DNA of 64,000 nucleotides from RGIG2134 sp964461115 (GCA_964461115.1 CAYWSX010000002.1:186001-250000), one strand, 5' to 3'; counted from the stretch's first letter, positions 43,119-53,046 are shown. Notes: a model not told the origin generated them from the sequence alone. Numbers and translations are program-made.

Positions 43119-44362
43119 TATTTCTTACCTTCTTTTACTCTGAAAAGCATGTATCTTATTTCTTGTTTTTTCTTACCTGCCCAATGGAATTCCTGGGAAT
43201 TGAAGGCGGAAAGCACAATCATTCTGTCACATAATTTTACAGCTTCTTCGTATTTGGCATGGGAAGAAAATTCGTCTATTTTTGCAACCAGCCTTTTTAT
43301 AATATATTTCTCAGGAAAAATCATGAGTTTCAATTTTTTTATGCTTTCTTGAACTTGCTCTTTATTGTCTTCACACAAAAGCAGATAGTTTTCATATTCA
43401 TACAAAGCGTCTTTGTAGCGAAGGTTATTTTCGTGCTCAATCGCAACATTATAATGCTTTATTGAATCATACTCTGTTGATATTTTGCTTTTTGCATAAG
43501 ACGCCATACGCTCTATTTCAGCAAAAGAATTCGACTTTTTTTTATAAGAGTTCAAAAACTTCATGAAATAACAGTATGCAAGTTCGTACTTTTTTAATGA
43601 TATATAAGCATTTGCAATATCAACAAGGCACACTTTCAATTTAGTATCGATTTTAATCGCTAGTCGATAATACTCTATGGCTTTGTTGAAGTTTCTGTCA
43701 CATGCAAAGACTTTGGCAATATTTTGAACAACTTTTGGCTGCATAGGATAGTTTTTTACAGATTTTATGTAAAATTGGACTGCAAGATTAATCTTATCCT
43801 CCCGAATAGCCGCAGACGCATATTTCAAGAGGTCACCCGCCTTGTGACGCAATGTTGTAATAATTTTTGTCACATACTTAAAATCTTTGCCTTCAGGATT
43901 TTCACAGTATTTTAAGAATTTTTCGTAATAATACACAGACTCGAGTCTCTCATCGCGTCTTGAGTAGGCAGTAGCCAAATTAAAATTTATTTTAGGGTTT
44001 TCCGGGCAGATAGTAAGCGCAATGTGCCAATATACAAGCGCCTGTTTTATGTTATTTTGCGCGTAAAAAACATTTCCAATCCCCAAGAAAGCCTGATAGC
44101 AAGTTGGATTTTGAGAGATTGCTTTTTGCCAAAAATGCAAGGCATCATTGGCAGAGCCAAGCTTTTGATAACAGCTTCCGATAAAATTCGCATAAGTACC
44201 GCTTCTATCGGTTTCAAACCCCGATAAAAGCAAATTAAGAGCCTTTTGGTAGCTTTTGTTCTCATACAGAAGCAAAGCAGTATGAAGCTTATCATCTCCG
44301 CTAACCTCTATCGAGCCCAAATCCAAAGGCAGTTCATCTTTTGTTTCTGTTGCGTCTGTCAT
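43118..44362 (-). CDS. TPR repeat protein
   Basis: 414 aa built of about ten tetratricopeptide repeats, for example ALNLLLSGFETDRSGTYANF, DALHFWQKAISQNPTCYQAF and QALVYWHIALTICPENPKINF. TPR solenoids bind partner proteins. No signal peptide or membrane helix. Middle of a three-gene minus-strand operon (113-aa gene, TPR, YkgJ), which suggests the three act together. Confidence 0.87.
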   Translation of the reverse strand: MTDATETKDELPLDLGSIEVSGDDKLHTALLLYENKSYQKALNLLLSGFETDRSGTYANFIGSCYQKLGSANDALHFWQKAISQNPTCYQAFLGIGNVFYAQNNIKQALVYWHIALTICPENPKINFNLATAYSRRDERLESVYYYEKFLKYCENPEGKDFKYVTKIITTLRHKAGDLLKYASAAIREDKINLAVQFYIKSVKNYPMQPKVVQNIAKVFACDRNFNKAIEYYRLAIKIDTKLKVCLVDIANAYISLKKYELAYCYFMKFLNSYKKKSNSFAEIERMASYAKSKISTEYDSIKHYNVAIEHENNLRYKDALYEYENYLLLCEDNKEQVQESIKKLKLMIFPEKYIIKRLVAKIDEFSSHAKYEEAVKLCDRMIVLSAFNSQEFHWAGKKKQEIRYMLFRVKEGKK

Positions 44363-44367
44363 TTACA

Positions 44368-44709
44368 CTACAAATTTATATCATCTAAAAGTTTTTTATT
44401 ATTCAGTAAATCCTCAAGCTTGTCATCCGTAAACGGAGATAAAGCACCGCTTTCAAACTGTAAACTCATTAAATCAAGATGAGAACTGTCCCCCTGGTCT
44501 GAAAGAGCAAGCGATGAGAACTTTTTAATATCCAATTCGCGCTCATATAGCGTCAGTGCCTCTCTCGAAATCTGAGTTTCATCTACAAAATGTGTTTTAG
44601 CAAAAGGTGACGTCGCATATTTTTTTTGCGCGTCTGATATCTGAACTATATTGCTTTCACGGCTGATATAGTTGTTGTTTACGCCTTCATTATATATCCC
44701 GTTTAACAT
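44368..44709 (-). CDS. hypothetical protein of 113 aa
   Basis: Polar chain with a helical segment ISREALTLYERELDIKKF and an acidic C-terminus (DDKLEDLLNNKKLLDDI). No Cys, membrane helix or known motif. GAGGGGG is 7 nt before the ATG. It leads the operon with the TPR protein and could be its partner. Confidence 0.7.
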   Translation of the reverse strand: MLNGIYNEGVNNNYISRESNIVQISDAQKKYATSPFAKTHFVDETQISREALTLYERELDIKKFSSLALSDQGDSSHLDLMSLQFESGALSPFTDDKLEDLLNNKKLLDDINL

Positions 44710-44763
44710 TATATTTCCCCCTCTATCTTATTATCGCTTATTTTTCCGGTTCGTCTATAACAT

Positions 44764-44794
44764 CATGGTCTATTTGCATAGACCATGTGGTCTA
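44764..44794. promoter_or_regulatory. operator-like repeats of TGGTCTA
   Basis: CATGGTCTA at 44764-44772 and its exact inverse at 44779-44787 are 6 nt apart, then TGGTCTA is repeated at 44788-44794. They lie between divergent genes, at the -35 position of the formyltransferase promoter, whose -10 TAAAAT is at 44811-44816. Confidence 0.65.
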
Positions 44795-44822
44795 TATTTT
44801 GATAATGTGATAAAATCAAAGC

Positions 44823-45731
44823 ATGAAAATCGTAATTCTGGGTTCATCAGACATATTATATAACCTTATTGAAGGTGCGTTAAAGGCAAATGCGGAAATT
44901 GTAGGAGTCGTTAACTGGAAAGATGTGCGTAAAAAATCTTTTAAAGACTTTTTTGAAACAGATTATACAAAAGAACACATAAAAAAGCTTAAACTGCCGA
45001 TAATAAAAACCAAAAGTGCTAATTCAAAAGATTTCAAAAGCACACTATTGAAACTTGAGCCGGATGTCCTGCTTGTAGGAACATGGGGCGAAAAAATCAA
45101 AAAAGAAATCTTTGACATCCCGAAAATTGCAGCTATAAACGTTCACCCGTCACTTTTGCCCAAATATCGCGGCGCAAACCCTTACTCACGAGCGATTATG
45201 TTTGGAGAACAAAAAACGGGAGTAACATTTCATCTGATGAATGAAAAATTTGACGCAGGCGCAGTTCTTCTTCAAAAAGAATCGCCTATATACAGCACAG
45301 ACAACGGATTAACACTCAAAAAACGGCTTGCAAAGCTTGCCGCTCCTATGTGCACAGAACTTTTACAAAAACTTGACTCTGAAATACTCACCCCGACAGA
45401 ACAGGATGAGTCACAGGCAACTTATTTTCCGCACGTAAAAGAGGAAGAAATAGTAATTGAACCTGAAAAAACCACTTATCACGAAGCAGATTGCAAAATT
45501 CGCGGGCTTACCCCTTGGCAAAGTACTTATTTGTTATATAAAGGTGAATTCTTTAGAATTAAAGACCATACTATTTCAAAAACAATGCGAGAGCCTGATT
45601 TTAACGATTGCGCAATGTGTTTTGAAACGAAAGACGGAAAATTTATTTACTTTGAAAATCTCGAAGCCCTGGGATGGAAAAAACACTTTACAAAGCTAAT
45701 TCTTAAATTCTTGCATAAATCTTGCCCTTAG
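44823..45731 (+). CDS. formyltransferase family protein (Fmt/ArnA-like)
   Basis: 302 aa. KIVILGSSDILYNLIEGAL starts the formyltransferase fold, INVHPSLLPKYRGANPYSRAI carries the catalytic Asn and His, and FDAGAVL the Asp, using 10-formyl-tetrahydrofolate. The C-terminal part (about 205-300) resembles the Fmt C-terminal domain. It may formylate a sugar nucleotide or initiator Met-tRNA. No def gene is adjacent, and the operator upstream is unusual for fmt, so a sugar role is possible. No ribosome site: -10 box 6 nt before ATG. Confidence 0.82.
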   Translation: MKIVILGSSDILYNLIEGALKANAEIVGVVNWKDVRKKSFKDFFETDYTKEHIKKLKLPIIKTKSANSKDFKSTLLKLEPDVLLVGTWGEKIKKEIFDIPKIAAINVHPSLLPKYRGANPYSRAIMFGEQKTGVTFHLMNEKFDAGAVLLQKESPIYSTDNGLTLKKRLAKLAAPMCTELLQKLDSEILTPTEQDESQATYFPHVKEEEIVIEPEKTTYHEADCKIRGLTPWQSTYLLYKGEFFRIKDHTISKTMREPDFNDCAMCFETKDGKFIYFENLEALGWKKHFTKLILKFLHKSCP

Positions 45732-45750
45732 CACCAATTACCTGTAAAAT
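45722..45750 (+). promoter_or_regulatory. promoter giving a leaderless cyclase mRNA
   Basis: TTGCCC at 45722 (inside the end of the previous gene), 17 nt, TAAAAT at 45745-45750, then 6 nt and ATG 45757. Confidence 0.6.
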
Positions 45751-45756
45751 AAGCAT

Positions 45757-47703
45757 ATGAAAAATTTCAAAACAAACCTTTTAATAACAAGCTTTTTTAC
45801 AGTAGTTGCAATTGTCGTTTTTTTAGTTTCAGAGTTCTCGATTGAACCGAAAATTCAGTCTGTTCTAACAAAACTTTTTGCACAAAAATCCGCAAACTCA
45901 AACGTGGTTATGGTTTTAATCGATAACAAATCCATAAACAGGGTCAGATGGCCGTGGAAACGTGCTTTATATGGTGACATGTTTGAGTATATAAATGACT
46001 ACGGAAAAGCCAAAGTTGTTGTCTACGACTCCCTGATTGCCTCTCCTGACGAGAATTTTCCCGAGTCTGAAAAGTATTTTTTCAACACAATTAAAAAATA
46101 TGATAATTTTATATCAGCATTCGACGCAACCTACACAAACAGCAAAGAAAGCACAATGCAGGGTGAAGAGCTTAAAGAATTCAACTCAAAATTTGATCTG
46201 AAACTCGATATAAAAGATAGCAAATCGTTCAAAGCGCCTTTAAAAGGCATTTTGAAATTAAATGGAGACTATGTTAAAAACGTAAAGCATTTCGGCTCTG
46301 TTGTAACGCCAATGGGCACTGACGGCGTAATTCGAACTGCGCTGCCGATTGTAAACGTTGGCGGAAAACTCTACCCAATGCTAACTTTCTACGCATATGC
46401 AAAGTACAAAGGAATTAAAGGTTTTTACTACAAAGACGGTTACTTATGCTCTGATGACAACTGTAAAACACTCAAAGTTAACGCATACAACAGCCCGCTC
46501 GGCGTGCAGGTATATTTAAAGTGGTACAAACCAACAGACGAATTCTCAACCCATAAATCTTACTCGGCAATAGACGTTTTAGACTCACTTGAAGCCATAA
46601 AAGCAGGCAAAAAACCTATAATAGACCCATCCGTGTTTAACAATAAAATCGTTATCGCCGGCGGCGCAGCAAAAGTAAAAAGTCTCGAAGATATCAAAGA
46701 TACTCCGCTTATCGCCAGAAACCACTCAGGAGCGGATATTCAATCGACACTCGCAAGCAACTTTTTAAATAACGAATGCTTAAAAGTCCTCACCTTAGGT
46801 GAAAAGGCTCTGATTTCGCTTCTTTTGGTAATCGTTAGCGCATGGATTATCGTGACTTTCGGACTTACAAGCTCCCTGATTGCGCTCGGAACAATTATGG
46901 CAGCTTATGCCGTTACAGCGGTTACACTGTTTGCAAACAACACGGTTATACAGCTTGTGACACCAATAATTCTTATGCTGCTGGTAGTTGCGGCAGGTTT
47001 TACCTACAGGTTTCTGATTGAAGGCAAGAAGAAAGAGCAAATCCAAAACGCAATGGGGATGTACATTTCAAAAGATATCATGAAAAATGTCGTAAAAAAT
47101 ATTGACAACATCAAATTGGGCGGAAAAAGAGCCAACATAACCGTTTTATTTTCAGATATAAGAGGATTTACCTCAATCTCCGAAAAACTCTCTGCCGAAG
47201 AAGTTACAGACATCTTAAACGAGTATTTTTCGCTGGTTGAACCGATTATAAGAAAGCATAACGGTGTGCTGAATAAGTTCATAGGTGACGCGGTTCTTGC
47301 AATTTTCGGTGAGCCGATTCAAGACAAAAACCACGCACTGAACGCTGTTTTGTGCGCAAACGAAATGCACAAAAAATTCGCAGAATTGCAGCAGAAATGG
47401 GAACTTGAAGGTAAGCCTCACATTGAAATCGGGGTCGCGATAAATTCCGGCGAGGCATTTGTCGGCAACATAGGCTCGTCAGAGAGATTAGAGTATACTG
47501 TTATCGGCGATACCGTAAACACGGCGAGCCGTATCGAATCCTACAACAAAGTATACAAAACCCGCTTCCTGATAAGCGAAAGCACCTATGAAAAAGTCAG
47601 CCGCATTTGTGACGTTATCAAAATAAGAGAGGTCGCTATCCGCGGAAAAGCACTAAAAATCAATATTTACGAAGTTCTGCGGGTCACGCCGCAAAACCAA
47701 TAA
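45757..47703 (+). CDS. CHASE2-domain adenylate cyclase
   Basis: 648 aa. One N-terminal helix, an extracytoplasmic CHASE2 sensor (about 45-320, with VVMVLIDNKSINRVRWPWKR and VVVYDSL), three helices (about 335-425) and a class III cyclase (about 465-640). LFSDIRGFTS and GDAVLAIFGEP hold the two metal Asp; the Lys in NKFIGDAV and the Asp in VIGDTVNTASR point to ATP. It should make cAMP in response to an external signal. 20 bp ahead of recG. Confidence 0.92.
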   Translation: MKNFKTNLLITSFFTVVAIVVFLVSEFSIEPKIQSVLTKLFAQKSANSNVVMVLIDNKSINRVRWPWKRALYGDMFEYINDYGKAKVVVYDSLIASPDENFPESEKYFFNTIKKYDNFISAFDATYTNSKESTMQGEELKEFNSKFDLKLDIKDSKSFKAPLKGILKLNGDYVKNVKHFGSVVTPMGTDGVIRTALPIVNVGGKLYPMLTFYAYAKYKGIKGFYYKDGYLCSDDNCKTLKVNAYNSPLGVQVYLKWYKPTDEFSTHKSYSAIDVLDSLEAIKAGKKPIIDPSVFNNKIVIAGGAAKVKSLEDIKDTPLIARNHSGADIQSTLASNFLNNECLKVLTLGEKALISLLLVIVSAWIIVTFGLTSSLIALGTIMAAYAVTAVTLFANNTVIQLVTPIILMLLVVAAGFTYRFLIEGKKKEQIQNAMGMYISKDIMKNVVKNIDNIKLGGKRANITVLFSDIRGFTSISEKLSAEEVTDILNEYFSLVEPIIRKHNGVLNKFIGDAVLAIFGEPIQDKNHALNAVLCANEMHKKFAELQQKWELEGKPHIEIGVAINSGEAFVGNIGSSERLEYTVIGDTVNTASRIESYNKVYKTRFLISESTYEKVSRICDVIKIREVAIRGKALKINIYEVLRVTPQNQ

Positions 47704-47723
47704 AGAAATAAAGACGAGGCAGC

Positions 47724-50132
47724 ATGTCCATAAGCAAAGAAATTCTTACACTCATACAACAGTCTATCGAAATCGAAGATCGACACAGATATGTCAACGT
47801 CAAGGGCAAATACCACCGTTTTGCGGAATTTATCAAAAAACAACTCTACGCAATTTACAAAGAAAGCGATAAAAACCCTAAATGGCTGAGCGTCATAGAC
47901 AATTTCGAAAAATATGACCTTGACAGCCTTCCGGGTCGAAAAAATAGCATTAAAACCCTTGTAAAAGTAATAAAAGCTGAAAATGCTGAAGCAAGGCAAC
48001 AAAAAAAAGAAGAAAAAAATTCTCCACGCACTCTAAAAACCACAGATGTAACATATATCAAGGGCGTAGGGGCAAAATTAGCATTCAAATTTAACAAACT
48101 CGGGATTTTTACGGCTTACGACCTTTTGACCTATTACCCTAAAAAACATATCAATTATTCTTCGCGAACACTCATCCGCAACCTCAAAGAAGACCAGTCC
48201 GCAACAATTTACGGCGCAATAAAGTCAGTATCGGCATTCACAAGCAAAAAAGGGCTGGGTGTGCTCAACGTAACCATCGAAGACGAGAGCGGCACGCTCG
48301 TTTTGGGATATTTTTACGCCAAGGCGGGAAGGTTCATGCTTGAGCGCTACAAAAGCCAGTTTCCGAAGGGTTGCAGCATAATGGTATCTGGGAAAGCCAA
48401 ACGTGACAAGTTCTCACGAAAAATGACAATAGAAAAGCCTGAATATCAAATTATTTCAGCAGATTTTGATGACTATGACCACAAAAACCTCAATATGGGA
48501 CGTATTGTGCCGATATACGGACTTACTGAGAGTCTTAGCATAAAAACTCTCAGAAAAGCCATACACAATGCCATTGAGGAGTTTCGGGGAGAACTTACGG
48601 AGTTTCTCCCTGAGTATCTGGTTGAAAAATATGAATTTCTTGCAAAATCTGATGCCGTCTCTCAAATACACTTCCCCGACACAGAGGAAAATATAGAAAA
48701 ATCACGCCACAGATTGGTTTACGAAGAACTGTTTATATTCCAACTGCGCTGTGCACTTATGCGTCGGGAAATATCTGATACCGTAAAATCTATAAAAATC
48801 AAAGCAAAAGAAGACGGGATTGTGCACAAATTTATTAAAGATTTGCCGTTTGAGCTGACTAACGCACAGAAAAAAGCTGTCATGGAAATTTTAAGCGACC
48901 TTAACTCTGAAAAACCAATGCAAAGACTCCTGCAAGGAGATGTCGGAAGCGGAAAAACGGTTGTTGCCTGCATTATGCTGTTGTCTGCAATAGAAAACGG
49001 ATTTCAAGGCGCGCTTATGGCTCCGACTGAAATCCTTGCGCAGCAGCATTATGCAAATTTCTCAAAATGGCTTGCGCCATATGGAATAAATGTAGGGCTG
49101 TTTACAGGCTCAAATAAATCAAAGCTCAGAAAACAGATTGAAACAGATTTGCTGAACGGGCAAATACACGTTGCAATAGGCACACACGCACTTGTCCAAG
49201 AAGGTATCGCATTTCAAAATCTTGGTGCGATTGTCATCGACGAACAGCACAGATTCGGCGTAAAACAGCGCTCAAAACTCCGCGCAAAAGGTGAAATGCC
49301 GCAAATGCTTACTATGACAGCAACACCAATTCCACGCACGCTATCACTCACCCTGCATGGGGATTTAGACCTATCTATTATCGATGAGCTTCCTCAGGGG
49401 CGCAAACCCATTGAAACTCAATTACTTTCCGCTTCATCACGCGCAAAAGGGCATGCACTCATCAAAAAGGAACTTGAAAAAGGTCATCAAGCTTATATTG
49501 TGTTCCCGCTGATTGAAGAAAGCGAAACCCTAAGCGCAAAAGCGGCAACAATAGAAGCGGAGCGGCTCCAAAAAGAGGTTTTTGAAGAATACAAAATCGG
49601 ACTGCTTCACGGCAAGCTTAAAAACGAAGAAAAAGAGCAAGTCATGGCAGATTTTAAAAATGGAAAATACGATATTCTTGTAAGTACAACCGTTGTTGAA
49701 GTTGGCGTGGATGTCAAAAATGCAACAGTAATGATGATTGAAAACGCCGAAAGATTCGGTCTTTCACAGCTTCACCAGCTTCGCGGCAGGGTCGGACGGT
49801 CAGACTTGCAGTCATACTGCGTGCTCATAAGCTCAAGCCGAAACGAGGATACTCGTGAGCGCCTAAGTATAATGGAACAGACTAATAACGGCTTCATCAT
49901 TGCTGAAAAAGACCTTGAAATACGCGGCCCGGGAGAGTTTTTAGGCGTTAGACAGAGCGGGCTGCCAGATTTTTCAATAGCAGACATAGCAAAAGACACA
50001 AAGATTCTGGAAGCGGCACGCAACGACGCTTTTGAACTCGTAAAAACAAAAAACAAAGAAGAATTTAAGGCGCTTTACGATGAAGTCATGGGGAAATCAG
50101 AAATCAACACGCTTTTGGTCAACCCTGCATAA
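47724..50132 (+). CDS. recG: ATP-dependent DNA helicase RecG
   Basis: 802 aa. Remodels stalled replication forks and Holliday junctions. An N-terminal extension of about 100 aa (as in cyanobacteria) leads to the wedge OB domain, then Walker A LLQGDVGSGKTVVA, VIDEQHRFG (DEXH), TATPIPRTLSLT and the C-terminal helicase lobe with HQLRGRVGRSD. GAGG lies before the ATG. It follows the cyclase gene by 20 bp and may be transcribed with it. Confidence 0.95.
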   Translation: MSISKEILTLIQQSIEIEDRHRYVNVKGKYHRFAEFIKKQLYAIYKESDKNPKWLSVIDNFEKYDLDSLPGRKNSIKTLVKVIKAENAEARQQKKEEKNSPRTLKTTDVTYIKGVGAKLAFKFNKLGIFTAYDLLTYYPKKHINYSSRTLIRNLKEDQSATIYGAIKSVSAFTSKKGLGVLNVTIEDESGTLVLGYFYAKAGRFMLERYKSQFPKGCSIMVSGKAKRDKFSRKMTIEKPEYQIISADFDDYDHKNLNMGRIVPIYGLTESLSIKTLRKAIHNAIEEFRGELTEFLPEYLVEKYEFLAKSDAVSQIHFPDTEENIEKSRHRLVYEELFIFQLRCALMRREISDTVKSIKIKAKEDGIVHKFIKDLPFELTNAQKKAVMEILSDLNSEKPMQRLLQGDVGSGKTVVACIMLLSAIENGFQGALMAPTEILAQQHYANFSKWLAPYGINVGLFTGSNKSKLRKQIETDLLNGQIHVAIGTHALVQEGIAFQNLGAIVIDEQHRFGVKQRSKLRAKGEMPQMLTMTATPIPRTLSLTLHGDLDLSIIDELPQGRKPIETQLLSASSRAKGHALIKKELEKGHQAYIVFPLIEESETLSAKAATIEAERLQKEVFEEYKIGLLHGKLKNEEKEQVMADFKNGKYDILVSTTVVEVGVDVKNATVMMIENAERFGLSQLHQLRGRVGRSDLQSYCVLISSSRNEDTRERLSIMEQTNNGFIIAEKDLEIRGPGEFLGVRQSGLPDFSIADIAKDTKILEAARNDAFELVKTKNKEEFKALYDEVMGKSEINTLLVNPA

Positions 50133-50178
50133 TATTAATTTACTCCCAAACTCTGAGCTATTCTGTTATAAAAGTAAA

Positions 50179-50196
50179 AACTGCCGTAAGGCAGTT
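50179..50196 (+). terminator. weak hairpin after recG
   Basis: AACTGCC-GTAA-GGCAGTT without a T run. Confidence 0.45.
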
Positions 50197-50221
50197 AAAT
50201 AACGTATTTAGTATGTATATT

Positions 50222-50431
50222 CTAATTAGAATTTTTTTTATGCTCTTTTGTGAAAGTATCACCGTTAAGCATGCTATCTATCGAATATTGGCTCTCCATA
50301 GACATCAAGCGTCGTTTCGAGCGCGCAAAATCAGTCATTGAGCTAATTTTGAGTTGATTATTCTTCTGCGTCAAAAGATGAGAAATATAGCTTATGTTAT
50401 TTACATACACTTTTGGTTTTTCCTTCCCCAT
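50222..50431 (-). CDS. hypothetical protein of 69 aa
   Basis: A basic polar chain (KPKVYVNNISYISHLL, ARSKRRLMSMESQYS) of unknown function. No ribosome site is visible before ATG 50431 and no motif is found, so the coding status is uncertain. It occupies the gap between recG and the small kinase on the other strand. Confidence 0.4.
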   Translation of the reverse strand: MGKEKPKVYVNNISYISHLLTQKNNQLKISSMTDFARSKRRLMSMESQYSIDSMLNGDTFTKEHKKNSN

Positions 50432-50555
50432 TTACGGCGTGTTTCATATTTTTACATAAACAATAAAAAAAATCAAACTTATTTTTTAATTAAAGCAAAT
50501 TTACAATCAGAAAATTATCATGATAAAATAGGCAAATAGAAAACAGGAACGGAAA

Positions 50556-51083
50556 ATGGATAAAAAAATAATTGTAATTTCAGGTAAACAATATTGCGGA
50601 AAAGATACATTAGCAAAAATTTTACTTAACAAATTTTCAAACTTCAATAGAATAGGGCTTGGCGACGGCATAAAAATTGAATATGGTGAACAAAACGGGC
50701 TCTCATTTGAAGAAATCGAACAAAATAAAGCCGTTTACAGAGCCGATTTGCAAGCTCTCGGCATGAAACGACGTGCAGAAGACGAAGATTACTGGATTAA
50801 AAAAGTAATCGCGTTGCCGCAGGACATTATCGTTCCTGATATCCGCGTGCAAAAGGAATACGACTATTTTAAAGCGGCAAAGGCCTTCAAAATAAGGGTC
50901 AACGCTTCAGCAGAAAGCCGAAGCAAACGAGGAACGATTGTTTCCGAAAACGATATTACAGAAACAGCGCTTGACGGCATTGCAGACTGGGATTTGGTAA
51001 TAGAAAATGAAGGAACTTACGAAGAGCTCCTTCAAAATTCACAAATTGCAATCGAAAAGATTAAAGAATATTTTAACCTCTAA
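50556..51083 (+). CDS. P-loop kinase resembling animal phosphomevalonate kinase or dNMP kinases
   Basis: 175 aa. IVISGKQYCGKDTLA is a P-loop. IKIEYGEQNGLSFEE, YRADLQALGMKRRAED, IIVPDIRVQKEYDYFKAA, SKRGTIV and DWDLVIENEG follow in order the landmarks I remember from human phosphomevalonate kinase and the related deoxynucleotide monophosphate kinases. The substrate is unknown; a nucleotide kinase is the safer reading. GGAACGG before the ATG. The 3' end overlaps the leuA-like gene by 4 bp. Confidence 0.75.
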   Translation: MDKKIIVISGKQYCGKDTLAKILLNKFSNFNRIGLGDGIKIEYGEQNGLSFEEIEQNKAVYRADLQALGMKRRAEDEDYWIKKVIALPQDIIVPDIRVQKEYDYFKAAKAFKIRVNASAESRSKRGTIVSENDITETALDGIADWDLVIENEGTYEELLQNSQIAIEKIKEYFNL

Positions 51084-52594
51084 GAATTTATAATATTGAT
51101 TCCGTTAAAGATAGCGTGAACGTTGGCTCTTGCCGTGCTCGTATCTTTTGCCCGGGCAATCACTGTTTCACCGTTTTTACCTTCAAGGTGAATGATACTC
51201 ATCGCAATAGCTTCAGAACCCAAGATATCCTCATCAATTGCCTGCTGCTCATAGTGTAAAAGCTTTTGAGGAAATCCAGCGTTTTCCAATGCTTGAAGGC
51301 ATGCCGCGAGCGGACCGTTCCCTTTACCATCAACAGCGTATTTTTTATCATTATGAGTGAATTCAAGCTTAAATTCGCCTTCTGAAATTCTGTCAAAATT
51401 CACAAGCGCAAAAGAACCTTTCGGCTCAAATACCTCATTAATATATATATCAATAAGCTCTTTATCTGATAATTCACCTGATTTTTCAGCTTTCTCTTTG
51501 ATAATCGGTGTAATTCTGACCGCTTCCTGCATGGTAATCGGATAGCCCGCTTGCGTTACAATTTCAAACACGGCAGTTTTGCCTGACTGAGAAGTAAACC
51601 CAAGTTTTTCTTCATCATTTCTTCCGATTAAAGACGGATGAATTGCACGGTATGCACCTTTTTCCATATCTTTGGTTTTGACTGCGCCGTCTTGGTGGAT
51701 TCCGCTTCGGTGAGCCAATGATTCAGGACCGATAAGAGGTGCTTTTTCATAAATAGGCACACCCGAATATTCCGCAACAACCAGTGCCGTTTCGTAGATT
51801 TTATCGAGGTTGAGCCCTGTATTAATACCTGAATTGTGAAGAGTGATGGCAACTTCGTACATATTTGTGTTTCCTGCACGTTCACCAAGCCCATTCAATG
51901 CCGTCTCCAGCTGCACAGCACCCGCAAAATAGCTTTCAACAGTTGCAGCAGTCGCCATACCAAGGTCATTGTGACAGTGTACAGAAATAGCTACGTCTTT
52001 CGGTAAAGCATTGTATGCTTTTTCAATCATATCTGTATATGTTTTCACACGGTAACGCTCCACCGTATTCGGAAGATTAATTACGGTAGCACCGGCTTTC
52101 ACCACCTCCTGAAGCGCATCGATAACCCAATCAAGATTTTCGATACAGTCGCCGAAATGCTCGACAGAAAACTCAATATCCCACTTTTTGCCCACAACAC
52201 TTTTAGTAAATTCTACAGCCTCAATGGCAAGCTTTCTAACTTCTTCAGGCTTTTTATTCAGGACATACTGCATATTAAAAGGGCTCATTGTAATAAATGT
52301 ATGCACTCGCGGTTTTTTCGCAGGCTCTAAAGCTTTTACAACCTTAATAATATCGCTTTCAACTGTCCTCGAAAGTCCTGAAATAAGCATATTTTCAGGT
52401 GCAGTCTCAGCAAGACGCTTACAAGCCTCAAAATCCATTTCAGACGCAGCAGGAAAACCTACTTCAACCCCTTGAACTCCAAGATCACATAGGTGAGAAA
52501 AAATAACCTCTTTTTCTTGCAAATCCCAAGGCTTTTTCAAAGATTGGTTCGCATCTCGTAATGTAATGTCGTAAAAAAACGGTTGTCTGCGCAT
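51080..52594 (-). CDS. leuA: 2-isopropylmalate synthase family protein
   Basis: 504 aa. The TIM barrel of the LeuA/citramalate/homocitrate synthase family opens with YDITLRDANQSL (Arg and Asp of the active site) and has SVHCHNDLGMATA (metal His) and LGERAGNTN; the C-terminal LeuA regulatory domain (about 390-500) suggests feedback by leucine. First committed step of leucine synthesis if the acceptor is 2-oxoisovalerate; the near relatives citramalate and homocitrate synthase cannot be excluded. AGGTGG precedes the ATG. Confidence 0.85.
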   Translation of the reverse strand: MRRQPFFYDITLRDANQSLKKPWDLQEKEVIFSHLCDLGVQGVEVGFPAASEMDFEACKRLAETAPENMLISGLSRTVESDIIKVVKALEPAKKPRVHTFITMSPFNMQYVLNKKPEEVRKLAIEAVEFTKSVVGKKWDIEFSVEHFGDCIENLDWVIDALQEVVKAGATVINLPNTVERYRVKTYTDMIEKAYNALPKDVAISVHCHNDLGMATAATVESYFAGAVQLETALNGLGERAGNTNMYEVAITLHNSGINTGLNLDKIYETALVVAEYSGVPIYEKAPLIGPESLAHRSGIHQDGAVKTKDMEKGAYRAIHPSLIGRNDEEKLGFTSQSGKTAVFEIVTQAGYPITMQEAVRITPIIKEKAEKSGELSDKELIDIYINEVFEPKGSFALVNFDRISEGEFKLEFTHNDKKYAVDGKGNGPLAACLQALENAGFPQKLLHYEQQAIDEDILGSEAIAMSIIHLEGKNGETVIARAKDTSTARANVHAIFNGINIINS

Positions 52595-52650
52595 ATTTCC
52601 ACCTATAATAAAACTAATAGATTTTATTATAGTCTACGATCGCTTTATTA

Positions 52651-53046
52651 TCAAGGTTTTTTCGGCTCAGATTTAAATATTTTACATACAGCTTTTCCAC
52701 ACCATTTCAGAACATTGCCGATACCTTTTAGACCTTCAATAGGGTTTTTCTTACCTTTAGAGCAAATAAAACCAAGCACGTAGAGCCCCAATGCACCTGT
52801 CGCTATTTTCTTAATAAACCTGCACGGCTCATTGTCTTTTTTTAAAATTTTATTCGGATTATACGCATCATATAACGGCTGCCGCGGGAGCTGCACCCCT
52901 TTTGCAAGTTGAGGATTTCCCGGCGTTCTTATATTACACTGCTGCAGGTAATTTGACGGCGTTCCCGTAATAAAGGCGTTTGCATCAGTGTCTAAAACCC
53001 CGCTTGTGGTCAATAGATCTAATGATGTAGGTCCGATATAAGCCAT
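52651..53046 (-). CDS. hypothetical small membrane protein
   Basis: 131 aa. A polar N-terminus (about 80 aa, with QLPRQPLYDAYNPNK) and one weak membrane segment (about 83-98, IATGALGLYVLGFIC), then a basic tail with Cys (WCGKAVCKIF). GGATGGGA precedes the ATG. No family recognised. Monocistronic, divergent from the next gene. Confidence 0.65.
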   Translation of the reverse strand: MAYIGPTSLDLLTTSGVLDTDANAFITGTPSNYLQQCNIRTPGNPQLAKGVQLPRQPLYDAYNPNKILKKDNEPCRFIKKIATGALGLYVLGFICSKGKKNPIEGLKGIGNVLKWCGKAVCKIFKSEPKKP

